DNA from: Fomes fomentarius
Taxonomy: Eukaryota > Basidiomycota > Agaricomycetes > Polyporales > Polyporaceae
Direction: 5' to 3'
Length of the DNA stretch: 64,000 nt
NCBI GenBank assembly: GCA_022606135.1
Contig: JABYQN010000001.1
Location: 3,224,001 to 3,288,000 of the forward strand
The notes under the pieces are model-generated. The model was not told where the DNA came from. It did not search any database and was given only the letters and a program-made list of their open reading frames with translations. A program made the translations under genes and the position numbers. Position 1 is the first letter of the stretch, and each line of letters begins with the position of its first letter. This document shows, piece by piece, positions 50,408-61,797 of the stretch.

Positions 50408-53111
50408 TCAGAACAAGTCGCTCCCAGGGAATAGCTGGCTATCCTCTGCATCCTCCTCGTCGCTCTCCATCGGGGGCTCCAGAGCCGATACCGGCGCACC
50501 TGACCTGAGTACTGTGTCAGACGGCATGCGCTGGCTCAACGGCAAACGTGACTTCGACGCCCCAGACCCCGCAGCAAGCGTCGTGCGCAGTCCTGCTTGG
50601 GAGGCCAGGCCGGACGAGGTCGGCGAGTACGGGTCGTGGTGGGCGTGGTGTTCCGAGGGCGAGTGGTCGACATCGAACGGGTCTGGTGTGGGATCGCGCA
50701 CTGGCGGAGAGGGGTGGGAGAAGAGGGTCTGGTGAGTGTGCGGAGGGGATCGAGGGAGCGGTTGACGGCGCTCGCGGTGCGTAGGGAGGATCGACGCCTG
50801 TGGTTGAGCGCGGTGTTGCTGAGGCGGTTGTGGGGCCCTGTTGCGATTCTCGTACTCAAACTACACAAATTGTCAGCGTCATGGCAGTGTAGTGCACAAA
50901 GGCAGTAAGACTAACCGCTGAAAATACTTCTTCCCGATGGCGCTCACCAACGTCCTTGTCGATGCAATAGCATATATACAGCGTATCCGCGCTATCCCAT
51001 TATAAATTAGCATCGTCATCATGTGGCGGGATAATTGACTCACGTATCCTTGACTAGGCCAATGCAGAACAGCCCAACAAGTGCGGTGACACCTCCGGCC
51101 AGCAAGGCAGCGGATAAGGCCGAATCAGGTGCGTTCAGGGTATGCGCGACGAAGAGATACGTGATGAGCGCGAACGGGAAAGTAAGCGTCAGAGGAGCAA
51201 CCGTAAGAAGCGTCAGAGGGGCTAGAGGAGCAAGGTTTTGGTCATTTCGGCGTAACTGTCAACACGAGATTAGAACTTGCCTTCAGTCTTGAACCTCCGG
51301 CGGTAGTTCACCAAAGACGGATCCTCCAACGCGCCTGTTAGCGCACGTGCCCTCCTTGCACTTGGGAAGAATGCATCCCCAGTGAGACCCGTGTAGACGA
51401 GTGCGTATGTGCTGAGCGAGTTCGTGGTCGCTTCCAGATAGCCAACTGCCATGGTCGCACCCACACTGACTATACGCATGTACGGAGGGAGATAGGCGGG
51501 AAGAGCACGGAGGCCCATGGCCAGAAGGCCCAGCGCACGGATGGCAGTCACGATGAGCGCGGAGAGCACAACCGTACCAAGCGAAGGTTGTGTCGCGCGA
51601 GTGATTGCTGCATGGATCGTATGGGTAGACGTTGGTGGAGGCAGAGGAAGACTGGGACTGCAATTCCGCGAAAATTAGATGCCTCATTACTAGTAGGAGA
51701 ACCCGTGCACTTACTCTCCGAAGTACCAAGCACCGATTACCCCCGCACAGGTGACCCGAATGAGTCCACGAGCAACTCCCCAGGACCACAGCCAAACACC
51801 TATCGTCCCGGCGATTGCCCAATGCGCCCACTCTCGCACGTGCCATGCGGATCGCGGTGTATTCTGATCGGTGAAGTAGCCAACCAAGAGCAAACGGAAC
51901 GCCAGCGTGATGAATGGGATCGAGAGCAGGAACATAGCAAGCAGCACGGCGGGAGACAAAGCGAGGAGAAAGGGATTCTCCATCAAGAGACGGGTAGTCA
52001 GATTGAGCAGAGAAGAGGCAGTGTGGATCTCCCGAGGGAGGTGCAATAACCGCCGTCCTGTTAGGATTGCGAGTACGAGAGGGATCAGAGAGAAGAGTCT
52101 CAGCCTGACGACATTGTCGTGAGTGCTCAAGACTAATGCAAGATAACAGAGTACTCACCCGACCGTCTCTCCCCACGTTGGCTCCTGGCTACTGTCCCAC
52201 ATAAAACTCCCAACAAAGGCCCATACCGCAGATAAGAGTAACGTCGCAGGAATGAATACCGAGGTAGCCACCATGACCGGCTTGACGAATATTCGGAGGA
52301 GGAATACATGCACATAGCAGACAACAGCGCTCACAAACGTGAGGATGGTAAGGAGGGGCACAGTATGCAGGAGAGTAGTGTATGACCGTTTCGACGAGCT
52401 CGGAGGCGACTTGGTGAAGAAGAGGATGAGGATGGAGCAGAAGAGACATATGCTGACACCGGCACACCAAACGGTGGTCCATATAGAGTCGTTGAACTTC
52501 CTCCGATTGCGTGGAATATGACGAGGGTCCGGGAGGGAGAAGACGTCGACTGGTCGTGTGCGGCCATCTCGAGGAAGTAGGGACTCTGTTAGGGATAAGG
52601 ATACAGCCGTCCGAGGCGGAGGGGCGGGCTGGTACGACGAGGTATGTGGAGGACGTGCATGATGTGACGGGGAGGGAAGAGGGCGAAGGATATCAGGCGG
52701 TGGACTGGCAGAATCGGACGAAGAGTTGGAGGAAGAGGGAGAGGGCGAACGGAGAGGAGACGCATGAGCAAGCCATCCCTTACCTCCGTCGCCCTCTGAT
52801 GCTCCAAGGAGCGGTATTGACGCGGCTTGTTGCCTGGATAGTCCAGGATCGACCTCATCCAGACGGAGATACGGGTCCTCCTCATCGTCCTGCACCTCTG
52901 CACCCCTCCGAACAGTCGTCCTGCTCACATTGCTGGCGCGCAAATGTGGATCATCGAGGTCGTCCAGATCATCCTCGTGAGGGTTGCCTGCATGAGAGCC
53001 ATTGTCCGTTGAAAAAGAGTAGAAGAGGGGCTGAGAGGAGGACAGACTAGATGCGCCGGTCTGCTGCCTGTTCAGAAATTGCGACGCGTATGCCGCGAAG
53101 GAGGCGGCCAT
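50408..53111 (-). CDS. PNS1: PNS1/CTL (SLC44) choline-transporter-like membrane protein
   Basis: Multipass plasma-membrane protein of the choline-transporter-like family. A long disordered, acidic/Ser-Pro-rich N-terminus (residues 1-~200) is followed by RRKFNDSIWTTVWCAG and about ten membrane spans: SICLFCSILILFF, TVPLLTILTFVSAVVCY, a span in FIPATLLLSAVWAFVGS, and more across 52130-51040. Family signatures in the last third are LGTVVLSALIVTAIRALGL, TALVGLFCIGLVKD and DTLYICYCIDKDVGERHREE. The tail is basic and Pro-rich. About six short introns. Whether it moves choline is uncertain in fungi; the yeast homologue has no clear substrate. Confidence 0.9.
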
Positions 53112-54125
53112 AGGGCAATGTTCTCCGGGAGAGCTGGAAGAGATGCACCGCCGTAGAGAACACGCAAGCAGTACCGCGAGGCAAGAAGATTATCGGAAGG
53201 GGGAGGGAGTCGTGGAGGTCGAAGTGAGGGTTACGTAGGCACTGGTAGCGACTATTCTATCGCATGTCATTGCCACACCAGCACAGACTGCCTAACTGAC
53301 TCAGTCGTCCCTCCGAGCCTCTACAACCTATGTGGCTTGTAGCACCACTTCCATTGGGCCGTGGTACATATGGCATCGTTTGATTGCATGTACATCTGAT
53401 TATAACGATAGAATGGCACACATCATCATCATCATGAACCTCCGGAAAGACGGCACGGGCTGCACTCGAACCATGCGCACACCACGATGCCGGCGCCTGT
53501 CACACTTCTTCCTCCATCGCCTCACCTAGTACAGGTCCTGTTCCCACTACCACTAGTACTTTCTTACTGCCTTGACCAATCGAAGGAGGAAATGCCTTGC
53601 ATACAGACGGTCTATGGTTTCCCAGGTGACATGATAGTACTAGCCACAGCTAATAACAGCGCTTCCACCCCATTTTGGAATCCGACTCTCCCTTAATGTT
53701 GCTTCTTTGTCAGGGATCTGCGATGAACCAGAGGAAATATCTTGACGCGGACAGGCTCAAACCTCCCCTTCCATTCCTATTGCTTCACTGTCGAATCTCC
53801 CTCCATGGGCACCCAACTATCCATGAGCCAACTCACGCACATTAAAGCCGTAACTCAATGTCACGAGGTAGTTTTTTCGCCAGGTTGTGTGTCACTTGCA
53901 ATATCGGACAATTGGAAGACTATCAATACCAGTGATAGTACGTATCGTGTACTACTTGCTCCAAGGCGGAAACCATTAACCATTCTTCCGATGACTCAAT
54001 GCGCGACGGGGTCGGACAAGGTAACTGATGCTACAATACAGACTGTCTATGTAGAGGATTAATCTATCTAGGTGAGTGCTAGAGAGGATGAGATACAGTA
54101 AGTACCAGGAAGCTGGTAGTTGCTC
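53112..54125. other. Intergenic, no gene
   Basis: 1 kb between two minus-strand genes, holding the PNS1 promoter and the 3' flank of the glycosyltransferase. Short plus-strand frames have no family resemblance. A CATCATCATCAT run lies near 53423. Confidence 0.45.
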
Positions 54126-55574
54126 CTATAGGCCTGGAATTTTGTCTGAACGCTTCATGCAGTCCTCCAGCTTATGGCCGTACTGCTCATACGTCTCGTG
54201 CCACGCCTGCGCCCAAATGTCCATCTCCTCCGCGAAGATCCCGCCAAACTCGGTGCTCCGCCGCCGCGCATTCGCCTCCAACTCGCGCATCGGCACCGCC
54301 GCGTAGTCCTTGTTGTCTCTCGTGAACGGCTTGACCATCGTGTAATGGATGACGCGGATGTCCTTCTTGATCCCGTCCCACACCTTCGCGTTGCGCGCCT
54401 TGATCGCGAGGTTTGCGTTGTACGCGTACGGCAGCTTCACCACATCCTTTGCGTAGAACGTGTTCAGGAACGCCTGCTCCGCCTCGTGCCGCCAGTACTT
54501 GGCTGTCTCGATGAGCTTCATGAACTCGCGGAAGAGCGCCGTCCGCGGCCGCAGGAAGAGGAGCCCCGCGTTGAACTGGAACGTGAACCCCTTGCGGCTC
54601 GTGTACACGTCCAGCCCCGCGGCGAAGTTGTACGGCAGCCCGTATAGCTCGTCGAAGTTGCGCAGGACGAGCATGTCTGCGTCGAGGTAGACGACCGCGC
54701 GTGCGCCGACCTCTTCGAGCTCCCAAAGCCGGAGCTTGGTGTACTGGTCGATGAAATGGTAGTAGACTCCCTTCCCGCCGGCCGGGGGTTCGACGCGTTG
54801 GACCGGGTACGGCTCGAAGCCTGTCGCGGACGCGATGCAGAGGCCGCGAGGCGATACTTGTTCAGGGATGTACATCATCATCCGACGAGCAGTCGTGTTT
54901 ACGCGATTTAGTGAGTGGCCGAGCGCGGCCACTGCAGTGGCGAACTCGTCGGTGAAGAAGCTGGTGGCGACCATATTTCCGTTACGATTGATGGGGTCGG
55001 GATCGCGGAGGACGTCTTTATTTACCAAAGCCAAGCTGTGTCTGAAATAGGGAATGAGGTCAGTCTACTTGCGTCTTCCAGTCGAGTGAAGACTTTGAAG
55101 TCATGGTGTGCACCAAAAGGTACACAGGGGAAAAGGACTTTGTACAAATTACTGATACCGAGACACATCCTTTGGAACGAGGTGGCCCAAACGGGCCTAT
55201 ATCTAGGCACCCGCGCGCATATAGCAGCCATTGCAATAGGCGTCGCGTCATCAACGCTAATAGTGATCGATATTTCGGCGACGCTCGTTATTTTAGGGGA
55301 GAAGCCACCATCAACAAGGTACGTAGTGCGACCCACGGCACGCGACAGCCGACAGACACAACAAATCGCCAACAACGACAAGGCATCGTACTCACAGAGG
55401 GTCCCAATCGTCCATCACCGTCGGGGCGCACCGATGCGCATACATCCATATAAACCAGAAGAGGTTGACGGCGAGAGAGGAGAATGCGATCCACGAAAGC
55501 CAACTCCACGTCGTCGGGCTGTGGACGTCTAGCCCGCGAACCAGTTGTATGCTCTTCCATCGTATCCGGGCCAT
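54126..55574 (-). CDS. GT8 (glycogenin-like) glycosyltransferase, type II membrane
   Basis: Family 8 retaining glycosyltransferase. The main exon (54126-~55037) encodes NMVATSFFTDEFATAVAALG, YHFIDQYTKLRLWELEE, the metal-binding DxD in VVYLDADMLVLRNFDEL, FNAGLLFLRP, HEAEQAFLNTFY and DIRVIHYTMVKPFTRDNKDY. The upstream segment starting at 55574 carries a membrane span (LSWIAFSSLAVNLFWFIWMY), fitting a Golgi-anchored enzyme. Splicing between ~55395 and 55037 is not resolved; that segment reads poorly in every frame and probably contains two introns. Donor is a nucleotide sugar of unknown type. Confidence 0.82.
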
Positions 55575-56335
55575 TAATCAAGGTGCGAGAGGGCGGGCGG
55601 GCAGGAGAGCGTCGTGCAGTCAGTCGTGAGTTTAGTTTATCGTGAGATACAGGCAAGGAGGGATACAACGGAAGAGGAGGGGGTGGAGATGGGGTAATAG
55701 GGCGAGTAGGAGGAGCTGACGTATCTCCGACAACGTCAGGCCGCAGACGGCAGCCTCACTGCCCAGCGGCGAAGACAACCTCCCTCCACTACCGCAAGTA
55801 CTATTCAGTCAGCAGGCCGGGGTTTCGCGAGTGTCCGATGGATTCAGTTCTGGGCCAGCGGAGACGTGGCGATCCATGGACCCTACTTCCGGGATACCGT
55901 AACCCATGCGATTTGCTCAGCATTCGGGCCCGGGTTCCATTTTCATTCGATCGCTCGGAAGAACGGTTCGCTATGCCACCGGCGCTATGGTCTTGTACTG
56001 TCATTTCAAACTGCGTCACTCTGGCGAGAATGCGCAGATGACTCACTAAACAATACTGCTGCATAGCATCCGCGTCCGCAGTGGTGGCATCTTGACCATG
56101 CCAGAACCATACATAACCAACATTTAGCGAACCTGTGGCGCTTAAGTTGCCATATCAGTTCTATCCCGGAAGCTGTTGGTAAGTGCTGGATCAGCCATAT
56201 CTCTTGCCGCTCGCCTTCCCAGTTCCTCAGGCCTCAGGCCTTCAGGTCTCAGACATCGAGCGAACTCTCTCGAGTGAGAGCTAGCTTACTAATCAGTAAC
56301 CCCAGATCGTCTTACGGCACTTGTTCTCCTTACTC
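55575..56335. other. Intergenic, no gene
   Basis: Promoter side of the glycosyltransferase, with only short frames. Pyrimidine/purine-rich stretches near 55670-55720. No RNA gene seen. Confidence 0.4.
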
Positions 56336-56650
56336 GATTATGGGCCACAATAGATTACTTCACAGTGGGTTCAATTTCCCTCAAAATTCAATCAAACTTT
56401 GTACCCTAAATGCTTCATATATAATTGTGACCCTTTGAGAACTCCGTATACACAACTGCAAAATTGATGGAGTTATTCACTGAGCGCGAGTGGCAGAATG
56501 CCATCCTCACGAGCCACCCGTGGCTGTGCTATAAGCGCCCAATCCCTTATCTCCTTATGGCTCCTTACGGCGCCCTTACGCACGCCGTAAGGGCGCGTAA
56601 GGAAATTGGGCAGTTACAGGCAGTTACTGATGCATATGTCACAGTGCATT
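56336..56650. repeat. MITE-like hairpin repeat, copy 2
   Basis: Second copy of the repeat at 39426. The strongest part is a hairpin: CGCCCTTACG (56571-56580) against CGTAAGGGCG (56586-56595) with a 5-nt loop, extended by CCTTACG/CGTAAGG, and flanked by GCCCAAT (56537-56543) and ATTGGGC (56605-56611). The remaining similarity to copy 1 is scattered and low, so the family is old. A short plus-strand frame inside it (56464-56652) is probably incidental. Confidence 0.6.
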
Positions 56651-57218
56651 AGAAGACAGACCCAGGTTACTGGACGTAGTGGCTAATTGCGATTACTAAG
56701 TGGTGCCCAATCTTTTCACCTGTCATACATACTTACGTCTATCTGCCTAGTTCCCGAGTGCTACGTAGTAGACTCTACGAGATCAGCAAAGAAGCCACCG
56801 CAATGCCACCACCCACTACTTCTCAACGTTCACATTCCCAAGCAAGATAATCACAACGAGCTCTGCGTGACGGCAGAAGTAATAGTTCAAGCCAAGTCCA
56901 AGAAACATCTGACCCTCGGCACAGGCGGATTCTACAAATGTGGAACAACCGCTGCGCTACGATGAATGTCGCGCAGCTGCGCAGCCCAGTGTCGACGACC
57001 TACGAGGGAAGCGACGGAGGCGATCGAAGCCTGAGCGGACCACACGACAACACGCAGTTCACCATCAGACATGTCTGAAGAAGATGGACTCGACGATACA
57101 TTCAAAATGAAGAACCAATTAGAGCCTACATCAAGTATCGATACACTGGTGGCGCCCAGATTTGAGTTGTATACGCTGGGCATCGGTGACTTGTAGCACG
57201 TAACCAAACCATGACATA
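56651..57218. other. Intergenic, no gene
   Basis: 568 bp between the hairpin repeat and the stop of the amino-acid transporter. Short frames on both strands; no recognised family. Confidence 0.4.
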
Positions 57219-59360
57219 TCAGAGAGCTTGGCTTGCGCAGGTGAAGGGTCCGGGGAAGCCTCCTTGGCGATAACCTGGCTGCTGTTTCAGCTGCATCAAT
57301 TGCGAGTGACGTTCGGCAGACTCACCGTCTATAATGCTCGAAATGCTCGCATATAGTCCGGCCACCATGATAAAGCCTGCTATCTGTATAAGCGGCGTCA
57401 GTCAACACGGGTAAGTAGTATACTTATGAAGGAGTCAGAAACATACCGCTACCATGCACGTCCAAAATATTGTTGTCAACCTCTGCTTCCAGGTGCCCCA
57501 CATTTGGGACCTAGGCGTCAGATGGAACCAGAAGAGGCCCTGCAGAGGACTCAGACATGCACAGTGGGACGAGATTATGCCAGAGGAGTAGACGAACTGA
57601 TACGCCATATGTGAACCAACTGCACATAATCAAAAGCCGTGAGCACGACCCTTGAGGCGAGAGAAGACGCAAACCTACCTCGCAAAAATCGCGCTGATGA
57701 CACCAAGCAATTCATTGAAGAATGGGATGCTGCACAAATGATAGTTCAGATTGAGTTCGAAGGAATGAGATAAATGTTAAGGATTTACGCACACTTCGGC
57801 GATGATGAAAGCGAGTGTCCATATCACAAAGCAAATACCAATCCACGTCAACCACCCTGTCCAGGAATGCGACGTCATGTGTCTCGAGATTTGGCCATTC
57901 CTCCGGAATCTGCCATGCCACTCATCAGTCCCCTATCCATGTGACAATCTATGAACGAGCACGTACATCCTGACGAAGACGAGCTTCGCGCATACATGTC
58001 CATTGATCACACCAGCGATGAGGATTGTCGGCAGCGCGATACCATACGCGACCTTCCTGAGGGTAGTACCAGTGTTCCCGAGAGCGGGAGAGACAGTCTC
58101 CTCGCCGGCGAATGCGTATACCACGATACCTACAATGAGATAGAGGGTTGTGTCGGCGATTTGGAGCATGAATAGTGACTTCGGGAAGTCTTCGGGTTTC
58201 TTCATCTCTGCGATGAACGTGAAGAACGCGACATGCCCGGCATATGCAAAGATCTGAGGAGAAAATTGAGTACCATATTCTCAAATCAAGAAGGCCATGT
58301 TTGAACTTACGATGTCAGCGACTGCCACAAAGGCAGATGCAAAGCTCAGGTCTGCCGTCACTTTGACAGTCCCTTGGTGACCTGCGACTCCTACACCGAT
58401 CATCGTGATGATGACCGCGGCTATGTAGGGGTGTCAATTAAACGTTCACAGTAAGGATATACAAAATTGAAAAAATAACACCAACCCATGATGGAGATGA
58501 AGGACGCGACGCTCAGGTAAGCCAGCCCGTCGAGTGTCCTAGGCAAAGTCAACACGAGGCATACAATCGCGGTTACAGCGCCCCAGAGCACGGAGCAGGA
58601 CGCCCCCGCAGTAACTAGACGCGAATATGTCAGTCGATTGCACCACGTACACGTCAGTCCGTGCGCCCCATGGGGTACGATGACGTACTGGTGTCGAATG
58701 CGATGAGTCCAGTGAGGACATGGCTCGCACATATGAAGACGATGAAGATGACCTGTGCCGCGCCGAGGATCTCGCGGCCGATGGGACCGGCGATGATTTC
58801 GCCTGCGTCTGCCATGTTGTGGACGTGTGGGTATTGTAGCTTAAAGGTGCCTATCATGTATCCCGTGGCAGTCGCAATGACACCAAGACCCTATTGCTTA
58901 GTTAATAAGAACGTATGGGGATACTGCCTTACATGGAACGCACGATAACCAGGAAGCATCCTGCAACCATTCCGACAGAGGCAAATACGGATGGGATGGA
59001 GAGGATCTGTGTACCACGATGTCAGTGGCGGTAAGATGCCGTGCAATGTAACCAAAGCAAAGCCAATGCTCACCCCGAGAGAGATCGTTTCTGCCAGCAT
59101 GAGTGCAGCAGCTTTCCACCAGACCATTGTCCGGTACTTGACTAACATACTGTTGAGCACACATGTCATATATATTGAAGGACGAACTGACTATCAGCTG
59201 AACCATCATCCTCTCCATATACATCGAAGCCCCCCTTTTCGCCCAGGCGGCCCTTTTCGTTCACGAGCACCATTTCGTCGGTATCTGTTTGCGCCTGGCT
59301 ATGTCGCGGGGTCGTGGGGTTCATGTCGTGAGGTCTTGTCGTGTGTGCGGGTGTCGCCAT
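57219..59360 (-). CDS. AAAP-family amino-acid transporter
   Basis: Eleven-span amino acid/auxin permease (Aa_trans) in many small exons. The N-terminus is disordered (MATPAHTTRPHDMN...). Then YRTMVWWKAAALMLAETISL, LSIPSVFASVGMVAGCFLVI, GTFKLQYPHVHNMADAGEII, VIFIVFICASHVLTGLIAF, LWGAVTAIVCLVLTLPRTLD, AYAGHVAFFTFIAEMKKPED, ADTTLYLIVGIVVYAFAG, ALPTILIAGVINGHVCAKLV, GICFVIWTLAFIIAEVIP and IAGFIMVAGLYASISSIID. The last exon ends GGFPGPFTCASQAL with the stop at 57219-57221, reached by a GTGAGT...CCAAG intron. The overall pattern resembles fungal neutral amino-acid permeases (MTR-type). It probably sits in the plasma or vacuolar membrane. Confidence 0.88.
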
Positions 59361-60766
59361 TGCGAAGAACGTCGAAAGTGGGGAGTAGTACTATCGGAAG
59401 AACTGGGATAGTACTTGTTATATAGTTGATGCCCCACAGCGTGAGTGTCTGAAACCGCATTGAGGGCGAGTGGACGAGGCTGACATGCATGGCAAACCGA
59501 GATCGATGGCTCCCGCTCCCACTGGCGGCCACTCTTCGCATGAGAATGAAGTCATCGGCTGTAAAGAAGTGTAAATCAGACGCCCAGTACCCACTTGTCG
59601 GCTTTTTCCGTGCCATCAAGCTGTCCTCAAATGTCGACTTTCAAGTCGTCCATCCTCCACGTTTAGTCTCCCTGTTATGTTAGCAAGTATCAAGCTCAGT
59701 AATCAGTGCTATGGGTCCCAGAAATGGTCCATGATAGTATCAAACTTGAACTATCATTGGCGCCATCGTACTTTAAAGTCGGGTTCCCCGATCGATAGTG
59801 TTCAACGAAGTTGCTCGGCCGCAAGCGAAGCCGAGGTCGTGTTCAACTGAATGCAGGAGGTCTGACTTGTCGAAAACTACAAGAGTGACATCGGTAAGTA
59901 TCCGTTTACCATACGCGCACATGCAAAATGCACAAGGATGCTCACGGACCACCCCATATTCAGTGCTGTCTGGGATCCAGTGGATTGCAACCATACCTTT
60001 GATCGTGAGTGGTTAGTCACAACACCAAGCCAGCCTCTAAACTCATGGGGTGATCACCTTTCCGGAGTATCATCTTCGCCGTACGGAGATAGCTTTTGTG
60101 CAGCGTGTCCGATCACGAAGTATCTCTATGGCAGGCACTTTGTCATGCATGACTGCAGAGCTATCGAATGGTAACGTTATATCGCTATCATATCCCCTTC
60201 GTGCCGCATGTTGCTCTCTTACGTCTTTCCTCGAAGCTCTGTTATCTGAAACACGACGGCGCTTGAAGACACTGCGGAAAACCCTCGTTCACTCTATTCG
60301 GTCCATTAGGCCAGGAGATGGTGAGTAGTCACTGGCGCGCATTGATGTAATGTCTGGCTTGTGACCATAGACGATGCGAGACGGATACTAAACTGAGCAG
60401 GACGTCCGGAGAAGTTACCACCACAAAGGCACGCCAAACTCACGTCAGTGACTAGACCCAACTACGGGCACCGGCGATCTCTTCCTATTTACTCTCTCGC
60501 AAGCGGTGTTCTGGTCGAAGCATAGTATGGACAGGCCGTAGCCAAAGCCTGACGGGAGTGCTGTTGAAGGCCCGGCATTAGAGGACTAGCGACTTGCAAC
60601 CACTCGACTCATGCGGCGTTACAGCTCTATCCATCCACGTGGACATGACACACTGTGTTCGAATGGCGTCCACCGTTCGACCTGATTCGACATATCTTGC
60701 TGATACTTTCCCTCAACAATCAGGACTGGCAGCTGTAGCGGATGGAAGACGCCGCTTGAGGTTCCT
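59361..60766. other. No gene recognised
   Basis: Contains the transporter promoter and short frames. One plus-strand segment (60200-60318) reads as coiled/basic protein (EALLSETRRRLKTLRKTLVH) and ends at a GTGAGT, suggesting an isolated exon, but I cannot connect it to a start or to later exons. Confidence 0.35.
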
Positions 60767-61797
60767 GTGACAAGAACAGAAGGGGGCACGTTGTTCCACC
60801 AACCCCCATCCAGCATCTGCTCTACGCGATCTGGTGGCGACTCATCTACCGTCCAACATGAGCATCGCGATGGCCAGTCCGTACACTGCCCTCGCGGCCC
60901 TCGCGAGGATACTATCGAGTTCGAAGGCCTTGACGTCCAGCTTAGATCCCCAGCCCTTTACTCGCCTCGCAGCTCCACAAGTTCCGCCCCTGGCTGCGAT
61001 GGACGACGCGTTCACGGACGCCGGAAGGGTAGATCGGGGTCACGGCAGACATCGAGTTCCGAATAACACGCTAGTCAGCCTCCGTGGAGCACTCGATGCG
61101 ACCCAGCTGGGGATCCGATCTACACACGCACATCGTCAAACTTACACCTCCACGACTGGACTGAAAGTTCTCCGTCTCAGCCTCCTGCATCCGTATTCCC
61201 GACTTCCATATTGATATTGATATCTATGGTTGCCCTGAAAGCAAAGCGAGAGGCGAGGATCTCCGACTCAAACTCCAGCTTAACCGGGTCCACGGCGGCT
61301 CGACAGACTGTCTCCCGCCCGGTACGTTCTGCGTCTAGTATCGATTACCCATCCTTGTGACTGACCGTCTCTGCCTGCCGGTCGCCGCACAGTCGTACCA
61401 GAAACACCGGCGCTCTCGCGCGCTCATCATCAACGTGGACGCGGACTTGGTCCGGAGCCTCGCGGCGCACCAACGCGCGCTATGTGCTAGCCTCGCAGCA
61501 GAAGCGCCGTCTCGCAGGCCATTCGCGGGCGGGCTGCATTCGGGAGATTTTGGCGCGAATGCGCACAGCGTGCCTTCTGGGCTCAGTATGATGTTGGACA
61601 CGATCGCTGCGGGTACGTCCACACACCGCGTACACTTGTCAACCCGGCCGATCGAACACACGTTGACCAACTCTGTCCGCACTTACCTCCCAAGAGCCAG
61701 AGCCTGGCGCGAAAGCAGAGAGGGCGAAGAGGAGTTTAAGTTCGTGAGCGGCCTCTCTGACTACGAGATCGAACGTGCTGGTCATCGTAATATGTAA
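60767..61797 (+). other. Possible decayed or unresolved gene
   Basis: Several segments look coding but do not join cleanly. At 60851-61130 there is an Ala/Leu-rich frame. At 61190-61312 comes RIPDFHIDIDIYGCPES and LRLKLQLNRVHGGSTDCLP, then a plausible GTACGT...CGCACAG intron. At 61357-61797 there is an open frame ending YEIERAGHRNM. Frames do not agree across the intron. It could be a gene with more homopolymer errors, a pseudogene or chance. Family unknown. Confidence 0.3.

Noticed and set aside
54174..54726. Overlapping frames on both strands inside the GT8 gene
   Set aside because: GC-rich codon bias opens all frames; only the minus-strand frame carries DxD and the other GT8 motifs.
56360..56380. 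B-box-like GGTTCAATTTC suggesting a tRNA or SINE
   Set aside because: No pairing acceptor, D or anticodon stem around it; it belongs to the hairpin repeat and is not kept in copy 1.
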